The notes beneath the pieces are model-generated. The model did no database searches and was not told the DNA's origin. It saw only the letters and a list, made by a program, of their open reading frames with translations. From the NCBI GenBank assembly GCA_003343805.1, contig QAKM01000048.1, positions 1-12,378 on the forward strand: a DNA stretch of 12,378 nt, in the 5' to 3' direction. This document shows, piece after piece, positions 1-6,227 of this stretch (positions are counted from its first letter, which is position 1; every line of letters begins with the position of its first letter). A program made the translations under genes and the position numbers. The stretch comes from Bacillota bacterium. Lineage in GTDB: Bacteria > Bacillota > Clostridia > Christensenellales > Borkfalkiaceae.

Positions 1-1435
1 TTTCATTCCTCACCTGCTCTACATAGCCGAGAAGGTACAGGAACGCGGGGGCGGGGATGCGGTAGACGCTCTTTTCGCCGTAGGAATGAAGCCCGAAGTC
101 CTCCGGGCGCTTGGTGATAACAAGGTTGGGATGCTTTGCGCCCGCCTCCGTCACGATGGCGTCGTCCTCCGCGATCTTTGCCTGTTCGCGGTACTTGACC
201 TCGATCATGATGGGCTCGAATCGCTCCGACTTGACGACAATATCGATCTCCTTGCCCTTCCCGCCGCCGCGATAATAGCCGACCGTAGGCGCATCTTCAT
301 AATAAAACGCCTTGATGTGCTTATAGACCGCCGTCTCGGCAATCAGCCCCAACTCCTCGGGATCGTTGGTGATGTCGTCCTTCATCAGAACGGCGTTGCG
401 CATGGCGGCATCGGCAATGTAGATCTTATTCTGATTCTTCAAGACCTTCTTTGCGTCGAGCGTGACGAGCGGGCTCACATAGATGAGGCTGGCGCTCTCC
501 AAATAGGAGATATACTTTTCTATCGTCGTGCGGCTGACGCCGTCCATCTCCTTGCCCATCGTCTGCAAGTTGATGATATTGGAAGAATTGTAGCAGAGGT
601 ATAAAAAGATACGCTCGATATCGGCAATATTGCGGATACCGTAGATGGCGGGGATATCCCGCTTCAATGCCTTATCGACGATATCCTCCCGAAGAACGCG
701 CTGGGCGTACAGATCATCCTTGCTCAAAGCGAGCTCGGGGAAACCGCCCACTTGCAGATAGCGGATGAAATGCACTTGCAGTGCAGAGAGCTTGCGCAGA
801 ATGTCTTGCTGTTCGCGCTCGTCGCGCAGGTACAGCTGCGTGGGTTTGATGTCCTGCGGCAGCGGCGGCACGGAAATTTGCAGCAGTTCGCAGTATTCGT
901 AAAAGGAGAGCGTCGGCACATGGATAATCTTCCAGCGTCCCAGTCCGCTCTCGCTCGTCTTGTCCGAAAGGATGGGGCTTGCCGAGCCCGTCGCCATGAT
1001 CTTGATCTTCGGGTCGGTGTCGTATAAGATCTTCAGCCAGTTGTTCCAGTCGGCGGCGTATTGGATCTCGTCGAAAAAGCAATACACCGTCTCGCTGGCA
1101 GAGATATTGGAACGGAAGGTCTCCATGACGGTATTCACCGAACACAGCTTCAAGAGCGGGTGATCGAAGGAGACAAAGAGGATATCCTTGGGGGAAACCC
1201 CCTGCTCCAAAAGCGCGGAGATCGCCTGATACATGATGGTCGTCTTGCCCGTGCGCCTGGCGCCGCACAGAACGACGGAGCGACGGATATCCTCGCGCAT
1301 CATACAGCGGAATGCTTCAAAATAGGCAAAGCGGTGCATGGGCTTGACGAATTCCTTCTGAATGAAGCCCGTCCTCCACCACGGGTTATAGGAATATAAA
1401 AGATCTAAAACATTTTCACGGTTGACGATAGACAT
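1..1435 (-). CDS. AAA ATPase with DUF4143 domain (3' end outside window)
   Basis: The frame is open from the ATG at 1433-1435 to the left edge with no stop, giving at least 478 residues. Residues 58-66 are a Walker A loop (GARRTGKTT), 120-125 a Walker B (FFDEIQ) and 149-153 a sensor-1 like TGSAS, which fits the AAA_14 domain. A winged-helix-like stretch follows (SRTTIEKYISYLESASLIY), then the DUF4143 part. Near the C-terminus, E396-I-D398 and E412-V-K414 are spaced like the PD-(D/E)XK nuclease-fold motif common in this family. The start is fixed by a GGAGG six bases upstream and a well-placed promoter. These ATPases are widespread and poorly understood; DNA binding or nuclease-like activity is inference. 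No signal peptide or membrane segment is visible, so it should be cytoplasmic. A second family member lies at 3848-5071. The family call is firm; the role is unknown. Confidence 0.9.
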   Translation of the reverse strand, partial: MSIVNRENVLDLLYSYNPWWRTGFIQKEFVKPMHRFAYFEAFRCMMREDIRRSVVLCGARRTGKTTIMYQAISALLEQGVSPKDILFVSFDHPLLKLCSVNTVMETFRSNISASETVYCFFDEIQYAADWNNWLKILYDTDPKIKIMATGSASPILSDKTSESGLGRWKIIHVPTLSFYEYCELLQISVPPLPQDIKPTQLYLRDEREQQDILRKLSALQVHFIRYLQVGGFPELALSKDDLYAQRVLREDIVDKALKRDIPAIYGIRNIADIERIFLYLCYNSSNIINLQTMGKEMDGVSRTTIEKYISYLESASLIYVSPLVTLDAKKVLKNQNKIYIADAAMRNAVLMKDDITNDPEELGLIAETAVYKHIKAFYYEDAPTVGYYRGGGKGKEIDIVVKSERFEPIMIEVKYREQAKIAEDDAIVTEAGAKHPNLVITKRPEDFGLHSYGEKSVYRIPAPAFLYLLGYVEQVRNE

Positions 1436-1440
1436 GGTTG

Positions 1441-1483
1441 CCCTCCTTACGAATAGTATAGCATAGGAATATACTTTTCGCAA
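1441..1483 (-). promoter_or_regulatory. Promoter and ribosome site of the first DUF4143 gene
   Basis: Read on the minus strand, -35 TTGCGA (1478-1483) is followed after exactly 17 bp by -10 TATACT (1455-1460), which carries an extended TGC just upstream. AAGGAGGG (1441-1448) then lies six bases before the ATG. The predicted leader is about 15 nt, so there is no room for a riboswitch. Confidence 0.8.
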
Positions 1484-1508
1484 GTCTTTTAGCAATTTTT
1501 CTTTGTGG

Positions 1509-1530
1509 AATTACTACTATAGTAGTAATT
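1509..1530. promoter_or_regulatory. Perfect 22-bp palindrome, operator-like
   Basis: AATTACTACTA is followed immediately by its exact reverse complement TAGTAGTAATT, with no loop. A gapless AT-rich palindrome suits a dimeric repressor or activator better than an RNA hairpin. It ends 26 bp upstream of the -35 box of the first DUF4143 gene. The TACTAC/GTAGTA halves recall BlaI/MecI-type and some GntR-type operators, but no such regulator lies in the window, so the cognate protein is unknown. Confidence 0.55.
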
Positions 1531-1592
1531 ATCGCCAAAATGATTTACATATATCTCTTATTGCTGTCGTTGTCAAAGCCAATCGATATGAG

Positions 1593-1617
1593 AAAAGGCG
1601 TGGCTTTATGCCACGCC
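1593..1617 (-). terminator. Rho-independent terminator after the GH31 gene
   Basis: An 8-bp GC-rich stem, GGCGTGGC/GCCACGCC (1597-1617), has a 5-nt loop. On the minus strand it is followed by TTTTCT. It lies about 75 bases beyond the GH31 stop codon. The plus-strand side lacks a T-run, so it acts mainly on minus-strand transcripts. Confidence 0.8.
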
Positions 1618-1690
1618 GAACTCTCTTTCCCCCAAGCACTCCTTTCCCAAATTGTCGATCGGAATTTTACGAAAGTGCAGGCTCATGAAA

Positions 1691-3679
1691 TTATTTTCTC
1701 CGGAACACAGGGATGCGCTCGATGGGGGCGGGGACGGTCGCCGTTGTGCCGCCCTTATAGAGAGTGCCGTCTTCTGCCATCCAATCGGCGCCTGCGGGGA
1801 AATAGACTTCCCGCTCGCGCACGTTCGCCTCAAGCACGGGACAGACGAGGATATCCTCACCGAGCAGAAATTCTTCGTGCTCTTCCCAGCAGTTCTTGTC
1901 CTTCGGGAAGGAGTAGAAGAGGGGACGGATGACGGGCTCGCCTTCCTCGTGCGCTTTCCTCATGACGTCTCTGAGATAATCGCGCATCTCCTCGCGGCGG
2001 CGGATGTGCTTCTCCATGATGTCCTGCACGAAGGGGGGATACGTCCAAACTTCGTTCTCTGCGCCTGTGGAGCACATTCCGCCTCCGTCCTTGCCGAGCG
2101 GCGGTTTGTCGTGGGGATCGCGGTCGCCGTGCAGGCGCATGACGGGAAGATAGGTCGCAAATTCAAACCAGCGGGCGAGCAGTTCGTGGAAGGCGGGGTC
2201 GTGAATGTTGCCGCCGTGGAAGCCGCCGATATCGGCCGTCCACCAGGGAATGCCCGCCATCGCCATGTGGAGGCTTGCGTTATACTGATTGCGGAGCGCC
2301 TTGAAGGTGGAGGGCACGTCTCCGCTCCACACGAGCGCGCCGTACTTGGCGCTCCCTGCCCAGGCGCAGCGGATGAGATTGATGATGTCCTCATCGCCCT
2401 CCGCTTTCATGCCCTCGTAGAAGGCGCGTGCATACTGCACGGGATATTCGTTGGCGCACTCGAGCGCCGGGCCGTCGTAATAGTGATAGAGCTCCCAATC
2501 GGCGACGGTATATTCGGGCTCGGCCTCGTCCAGCCAGAAGAGGGTGACGCCGTTCTTGCGGTAATTTTCCTTGCAGCAATTCCACACAAATGCGCGCGAT
2601 TCGGGGTTGGTGGCGTCGAAGAACTGCTCAAACCCCCAGCAGTCCATGGTCACGGGGAGCCCCCTGTCGACGCGGACGAGAAGGTCGCGCTCCTCCATCT
2701 CGCGGTAGTGGACGGAGTTTCGGTCGACAGTCGGCCAGACGGAGACCATCAGCTTCATGCCCATTTTGTCGAGCTCTTCCGCCATCGCCTTGGGATCGGG
2801 CCAATAGCGCTTGTCGAACTGCCAGTCGCCCTGCTGCGTCCAGTGGAAGAAGTCCACGACGATGACGCCCACGGGGATGTTGCGGCGGTGATACTCGCGT
2901 GCGACGGCAAGGAGCTCCTCCTGCGTCTGGTAGCGCAGCTTGCACTGCCAGAAGCCGAGGGCGTATTCGGGCATCATCGGAGGCTTCCCTACGACTTCCA
3001 TGTACGAAGTCAGAATGTCGGAAGGGGTATCCCCTGCGGTGATCCAATAGTCGATCTGCTTGGAAGAGTGCGCCGTAAATTCGGTGTAGTTGGTGCCGAG
3101 CGTCGCTCTGCCTACGGCGGGATTGTTCCAGAGCAGCCCGTACCCGTTTGAAGAGAGCAGAAAGGGGACGCTCGCCTGCGTATTCTTCTGTTCGAGTTCG
3201 AGCGTCGAGCCCTTCAGATCGAACGTGGGCTGCTGATACTGCCCCATGCCGAAGAGCTTTTCGTCGTTGGGCTCGAAGCGCACACGGAGGGAGTAGTTGT
3301 CTCCGCCCGCCGAACGGTATTCTCTGCCCGCGGCGCGAAGCTGCGAGATCTGATCGAGTTCCCGCCAGCCCTCGGTGCCGTACTCCCAGGTGCGGTAATA
3401 CTCTTTGAGGAGCATCTTGCCCTGCGTGTTGTAAAAAGTGAGTTTGCCGTATTCCGTCATTTCGGCACGGATATTGCCGTTCTCGATGACGGCAAGGTGT
3501 TCTCCGATCTGCACTTTGGCGGGGCGGCGCATGGGGGTATCGAGCGCCCAATCGCGCCCCGAAAAGGCGCGGTTCTGCGTGGCGCGGACGCGCAGGCCAT
3601 TTCCCCAGGCGCAGATCTCCACGAGCTCTCTGCGGCGGCGGAAGAGGAGCGCGCCGTCCTGTTCAAACAAAAATTGCAT
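1691..3679 (-). CDS. Glycoside hydrolase family 31, alpha-xylosidase/alpha-glucosidase type
   Basis: A 662-residue retaining alpha-glycosidase that should release terminal alpha-xylose or alpha-glucose from oligosaccharides. An N-terminal beta-sandwich (about 1-230) precedes the TIM barrel (about 235-560). The barrel holds the nucleophile motif FWLDEAEPE with D384, the acid/base D454 in WSGD, and the conserved GIPWWTADIGGF (476-487). A C-terminal beta domain follows. The motifs GFWQCKLRY (242-250) and DFFHW (276-280) resemble the alpha-xylosidase-like branch, but substrate cannot be read safely from sequence. There is no signal peptide, so it likely acts inside the cell on imported sugars. 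I chose the ATG at 3677-3679 because GGAGG sits six bases upstream; an in-frame ATG at 3751 lies upstream of the promoter. The gene is monocistronic, with its own promoter and terminator. Confidence 0.93.
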   Translation of the reverse strand: MQFLFEQDGALLFRRRRELVEICAWGNGLRVRATQNRAFSGRDWALDTPMRRPAKVQIGEHLAVIENGNIRAEMTEYGKLTFYNTQGKMLLKEYYRTWEYGTEGWRELDQISQLRAAGREYRSAGGDNYSLRVRFEPNDEKLFGMGQYQQPTFDLKGSTLELEQKNTQASVPFLLSSNGYGLLWNNPAVGRATLGTNYTEFTAHSSKQIDYWITAGDTPSDILTSYMEVVGKPPMMPEYALGFWQCKLRYQTQEELLAVAREYHRRNIPVGVIVVDFFHWTQQGDWQFDKRYWPDPKAMAEELDKMGMKLMVSVWPTVDRNSVHYREMEERDLLVRVDRGLPVTMDCWGFEQFFDATNPESRAFVWNCCKENYRKNGVTLFWLDEAEPEYTVADWELYHYYDGPALECANEYPVQYARAFYEGMKAEGDEDIINLIRCAWAGSAKYGALVWSGDVPSTFKALRNQYNASLHMAMAGIPWWTADIGGFHGGNIHDPAFHELLARWFEFATYLPVMRLHGDRDPHDKPPLGKDGGGMCSTGAENEVWTYPPFVQDIMEKHIRRREEMRDYLRDVMRKAHEEGEPVIRPLFYSFPKDKNCWEEHEEFLLGEDILVCPVLEANVREREVYFPAGADWMAEDGTLYKGGTTATVPAPIERIPVFRRK

Positions 3680-3709
3680 GGTTTCCTCCCGAATATTTTG
3701 ATCGTCTCG

Positions 3710-3738
3710 ATTATAGCACGCTTTTTTCGTCCTCGCAA
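3710..3738 (-). promoter_or_regulatory. Promoter of the GH31 gene
   Basis: On the minus strand, -35 TTGCGA (3733-3738), a 17-bp spacer and a perfect -10 TATAAT (3710-3715) with extended TGC. The -35 sits in a small inverted repeat, CCTC GCAA GAGG (3731-3742). The ribosome site GGGAGG follows just before the start codon at 3679. No obvious catabolite-repression (cre) site was seen. Confidence 0.82.
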
Positions 3739-3770
3739 GAGGGTTTTGCAAAATAACCCCGTCCTTTTTT

Positions 3771-3790
3771 CGACGAATTTTGCAAGGCGT
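3771..3790. repeat. Left copy of exact 20-bp direct repeat
   Basis: CGACGAATTTTGCAAGGCGT is found here and, in the same orientation and without mismatch, at 5302-5321. The two copies bracket the second DUF4143 gene together with its promoter. The flanking bases differ on both sides (t/c before, a/t after), so the identity stops sharply at 20 bp. Confidence 0.85.
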
Positions 3791-3801
3791 AGCGTGTTCT
3801 C

Positions 3802-3828
3802 AAAAATGTGTTGCCCTTTGCTGAACAC
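3802..3828 (-). terminator. Weak possible terminator of the second DUF4143 gene
   Basis: On the minus strand a 5-bp stem GTGTT/AACAC (3824-3828 with 3808-3812) encloses an 11-nt loop and is followed by ATTTTTG. The stem is short and AT-rich, so termination would be inefficient. No better candidate lies between this gene and the GH31 promoter. Confidence 0.3.
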
Positions 3829-3847
3829 CATGTTTGAAAACTGCCAT

Positions 3848-5071
3848 TCAGAGGTAGCTGACCGGGATGACTTTATCCGTTTCGGACAGAGAGAGCAGTT
3901 TATCGTAAAGGCAAACAACGCCGCCCGAGCCTCGTTTCATGCCGGGAATATTGTCGAGCTTTTGGAAGGCCGAGATGTCCTTTTTATGCGGATCGGCGTG
4001 TTTTTTGATCTCGATCGGATAAAGCGTTCCGCTGTCTTCGATCAGAAGGTCGATCTCGTTCATGTCTTTATCCCGGTAGAAGTAGAGCGGCGGTTCGGTG
4101 ATCCCTCGATTGTAATAGCTCTTGATGATCTCCGAAAGGACGAAATTCTCAAAGAATGCTCCCGCCATTGCGCCGTTTTTGAGCACTTCGGGGGTCGTCC
4201 ACTTGGTGAGGTAGGCAGCTAGTCCTGTATCAAGGAAATAGAGCTTTGGCGTTTTGACAACGCGCTTCAAAAAGTTGTTGTGGTAGGGCTGCAGAAGATA
4301 GACGATATTTGACGCTACGAGGATCGAGAGCCATCGTTCGGCAGTCGGGACGCTGATCCCGACGTCTCTTGCGAGCGACGTCAGGTTGAGCAACTGCCCG
4401 ATCGAGGCGGCTGCGGCGATCATAAAATTTGTAAATTTAACTGTATCGCCGATCTCGGACAGCTCTTTGACGTCTCGCTCGATATAGGTATTCACATAGG
4501 CGCTGTAAAACAGCCGCCAATCATAGTCGGGGTTATCCGCAAGCTCGGGCATACTGCCGCGGTGGATCATGTTCCATACATCGTTATATCCGACTTCGGT
4601 TTTATTGTCTTTCCGTGCGGTAAAATATTCCTCCGTCGGAAGGAAGGGGAGATCGAAGGCGATACCCTGCCGCTCTCGCATAGAGAGGCCCAACAGCGTA
4701 ACAAGTCCGATGCGACCGGCGAGCGATTCGCTTACTCCTTTCATCATTCGGAACTGCTGAGAGCCGCACAGATAGAATTGCCCTTTTTTTCTGTCTCTGT
4801 CCAGATAAAGTTTTATCTGTTCAAACAGGGCGGGGGCTTTTTGTATCTCGTCAACAAATACGGGAGGAGGATTATCCAAAAAGAAGGTGCCGCTTTGTTC
4901 CTCGGCGGTGGCGCGCATGATGGGATCGTCCAGAGTGGCATGGCTGAATCCATCGGTAATTTTATGGAGCATGGTCGTTTTACCAACTTGCCTCGGCCCC
5001 GCGACAAGTACGGCGCCGAACATACGTGAAAGCGTTGCAACGGTTTTTTCCGCGTGTCTTCTGATATACAT
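3848..5071 (-). CDS. AAA ATPase with DUF4143 domain, complete, in a repeat-flanked cassette
   Basis: A 407-residue ATPase of the AAA_14/DUF4143 type. Walker A is AGPRQVGKTT (24-33), Walker B VFVDEIQKAP (71-80), with a sensor-like LCGSQQF (101-107). A winged-helix-like segment spans about 220-262. The C-terminal part has NEID (338-341) and IEIKK (353-357), matching the PD-(D/E)XK-like core seen in the family. Length is typical. The ribosome site is poor (GGGGG about six bases from the ATG), in contrast to its full-consensus promoter. Sampled stretches of the gene are about 47-55% GC, while the metF/metH region samples at 58-65%, which suggests separate ancestry. An exact 20-bp direct repeat lies on each side. 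It shares the fold order of the 1-1435 protein but is clearly divergent. Its function is not established. Confidence 0.92.
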   Translation of the reverse strand: MYIRRHAEKTVATLSRMFGAVLVAGPRQVGKTTMLHKITDGFSHATLDDPIMRATAEEQSGTFFLDNPPPVFVDEIQKAPALFEQIKLYLDRDRKKGQFYLCGSQQFRMMKGVSESLAGRIGLVTLLGLSMRERQGIAFDLPFLPTEEYFTARKDNKTEVGYNDVWNMIHRGSMPELADNPDYDWRLFYSAYVNTYIERDVKELSEIGDTVKFTNFMIAAAASIGQLLNLTSLARDVGISVPTAERWLSILVASNIVYLLQPYHNNFLKRVVKTPKLYFLDTGLAAYLTKWTTPEVLKNGAMAGAFFENFVLSEIIKSYYNRGITEPPLYFYRDKDMNEIDLLIEDSGTLYPIEIKKHADPHKKDISAFQKLDNIPGMKRGSGGVVCLYDKLLSLSETDKVIPVSYL

Positions 5072-5109
5072 AAGAGGCCCCCATATCGGCTGATTTAATA
5101 TGCAGGATT

Positions 5110-5138
5110 ATTATAGCCGAAAATGATGCGCGTGTCAA
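5110..5138 (-). promoter_or_regulatory. Full-consensus promoter of the second DUF4143 gene
   Basis: On the minus strand, TTGACA (5133-5138), a 17-bp spacer and TATAAT (5110-5115): a perfect match to the sigma-70/sigma-A consensus. Transcription should begin near 5103, leaving a leader of about 30 nt. Both hexamers being perfect is unusual and predicts strong expression unless repressed. Confidence 0.88.
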
Positions 5139-5301
5139 GAGCTTTCGGCAAGTGTAGTGTTTTTCTTGTTCGGGAAGGAGGTGTCGGCAGGACATATATT
5201 ATCCACACGAAAAGTTTTTTATGGTCCTGGTGGCTTAGAATGCGGATGGAGCAAGAAAACGACGATGTTTTTACTCGCCTCCAGTTATTCTTACAAATTT
5301 C

Positions 5302-5321
5302 CGACGAATTTTGCAAGGCGT
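5302..5321. repeat. Right copy of exact 20-bp direct repeat
   Basis: Identical in sequence and orientation to 3771-3790. It abuts the -35 box of metF directly, which starts at 5322. A partial echo, ATTTTGCA, recurs at 5327-5334 inside the metF promoter spacer. Confidence 0.85.
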
Positions 5322-5351
5322 TTGACATTTTGCAGGCGGGCGTGCTATAAT
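5322..5351 (+). promoter_or_regulatory. Promoter of the metF operon, predicts a leaderless mRNA
   Basis: TTGACA (5322-5327), an 18-bp spacer and an extended TGC-TATAAT (-10 at 5346-5351). Counting the last -10 base as -7 puts +1 at 5358, the A of the metF ATG. There is no space for a SAM riboswitch or T-box, which often control methionine genes in Firmicutes. Confidence 0.82.
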
Positions 5352-5357
5352 CGGAGC

Positions 5358-6227
5358 ATGAAGATCTTTGAAGTACTGCAAAAGAAACGCACCCTCTCCT
5401 TCGAGGTGTTCCCGCCCAAGCGCGCGGACGTCGGCACGAAGGGGGTCTTTGCGACCATCGACGCCTTAAAAGAGCTCTCGCCCGACTATATCAGCGTCAC
5501 TTACGGGGCGAGCGGCAGCAACAGCCGCAACGCCGCGGAGATCGCGGGCTACATCAAAAAGAGCGGGATAGAGCCCCTTGCTCACCTCACGGGCGGGCCT
5601 TCCTCGCCGCAGGATATCGACCGCACGGCACAGGAGTTCTTGTCGCTCGGCGTTGAGAACGTTTTAGCGCTCCGCGGGGACAAGCCCGTCGATTACGAGG
5701 CGGAGTACTGCAAGTACTTCCCGCACGCGACCGATCTCATGGAATATCTTAAAAAGTATCCTTTCTCGCTCGCGGGGGCGTGCTATCCCGAAGGGCATCC
5801 CGAGTGCGATACCCTCTATAAGGATCTTGAGGCCATGAAGCGCAAGGAGGAATGCGGGGCGAAATTCTTCGTCACGCAGCTCTTTTACGATAATTCCTAC
5901 TACTATCGTCTCGTCAACGAGGCAAGGCGCATCGGCATCACGTCGCCCATCATCCCGGGCATCATGCCCCTTCTGAAGGTGCAGAACATCAAGCGCGTCA
6001 AGGAGATGTGCGGCAGCGCCGTACCCCTTGAGTTCCGCAACATGATCGAGGTGTACTCCGACCGTCCCGCCGTCATGGAGGAGATCGGGCTCAACTACGC
6101 CGTCTATCAGATCATCGACCTCATCGCAAAGGGCGCGCCCGGCATCCACCTCTACATCATGAACAACGCGGGGGCGGCGCACGCCATTTATTCCCGTCTC
6201 GAGAAGGTGTTTCGTGAACTGTTCTGA
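5358..6227 (+). CDS. metF: 5,10-methylenetetrahydrofolate reductase
   Basis: A 289-residue cytoplasmic flavoenzyme that reduces 5,10-methylene-THF to 5-methyl-THF, the methyl donor for the MetH encoded downstream. The N-terminal LSFEVFPPK (13-21) carries the catalytic glutamate E16. ALRGDKP (104-110) gives the flavin-site aspartate D108, and FVTQLFYD is the conserved folate/FAD segment. Length matches the short bacterial type without a regulatory domain. I chose the ATG at 5358 because family homology starts there; an earlier in-frame ATG at 5157 lies upstream of the promoter and adds unrelated sequence. GGAG ends one base before this ATG, too close for normal Shine-Dalgarno use. The 3' end overlaps the next gene by 14 bases. 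Confidence 0.95.
   Translation: MKIFEVLQKKRTLSFEVFPPKRADVGTKGVFATIDALKELSPDYISVTYGASGSNSRNAAEIAGYIKKSGIEPLAHLTGGPSSPQDIDRTAQEFLSLGVENVLALRGDKPVDYEAEYCKYFPHATDLMEYLKKYPFSLAGACYPEGHPECDTLYKDLEAMKRKEECGAKFFVTQLFYDNSYYYRLVNEARRIGITSPIIPGIMPLLKVQNIKRVKEMCGSAVPLEFRNMIEVYSDRPAVMEEIGLNYAVYQIIDLIAKGAPGIHLYIMNNAGAAHAIYSRLEKVFRELF

Noticed and set aside
1652..3151. 499-codon open frame on the plus strand, opposite GH31
   Set aside because: It lies wholly antisense to a GH31 gene with intact catalytic motifs. The protein has no recognisable family and no placed ribosome site; it is a shadow typical of GC-rich coding DNA.
3744..3760. Hairpin GGGTTTTGCAAAATAACCC region as a terminator for the second DUF4143 gene
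   Set aside because: It needs a bulge, has no T-run on the minus strand, and sits just upstream of the GH31 promoter.
3457..3918. 153-codon minus-strand frame spanning the end of the second DUF4143 gene and the start of GH31
   Set aside because: It crosses the GH31 promoter and overlaps two better-supported genes in other frames.
5199..5207. DnaA box as sign of a replication origin
   Set aside because: It is a single copy with no cluster, no AT-rich unwinding element and no dnaA or rep gene nearby.
5157..5357. In-frame N-terminal extension of MetF starting at 5157
   Set aside because: The extension lies upstream of the metF promoter, crosses the repeat and shows no similarity to MetF, which begins at 5358.
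5139..5357. SAM riboswitch or T-box upstream of the methionine operon
   Set aside because: The metF promoter lies immediately before the start codon, so any upstream RNA structure would not be in the transcript. No T-box or SAM-I core was seen either.
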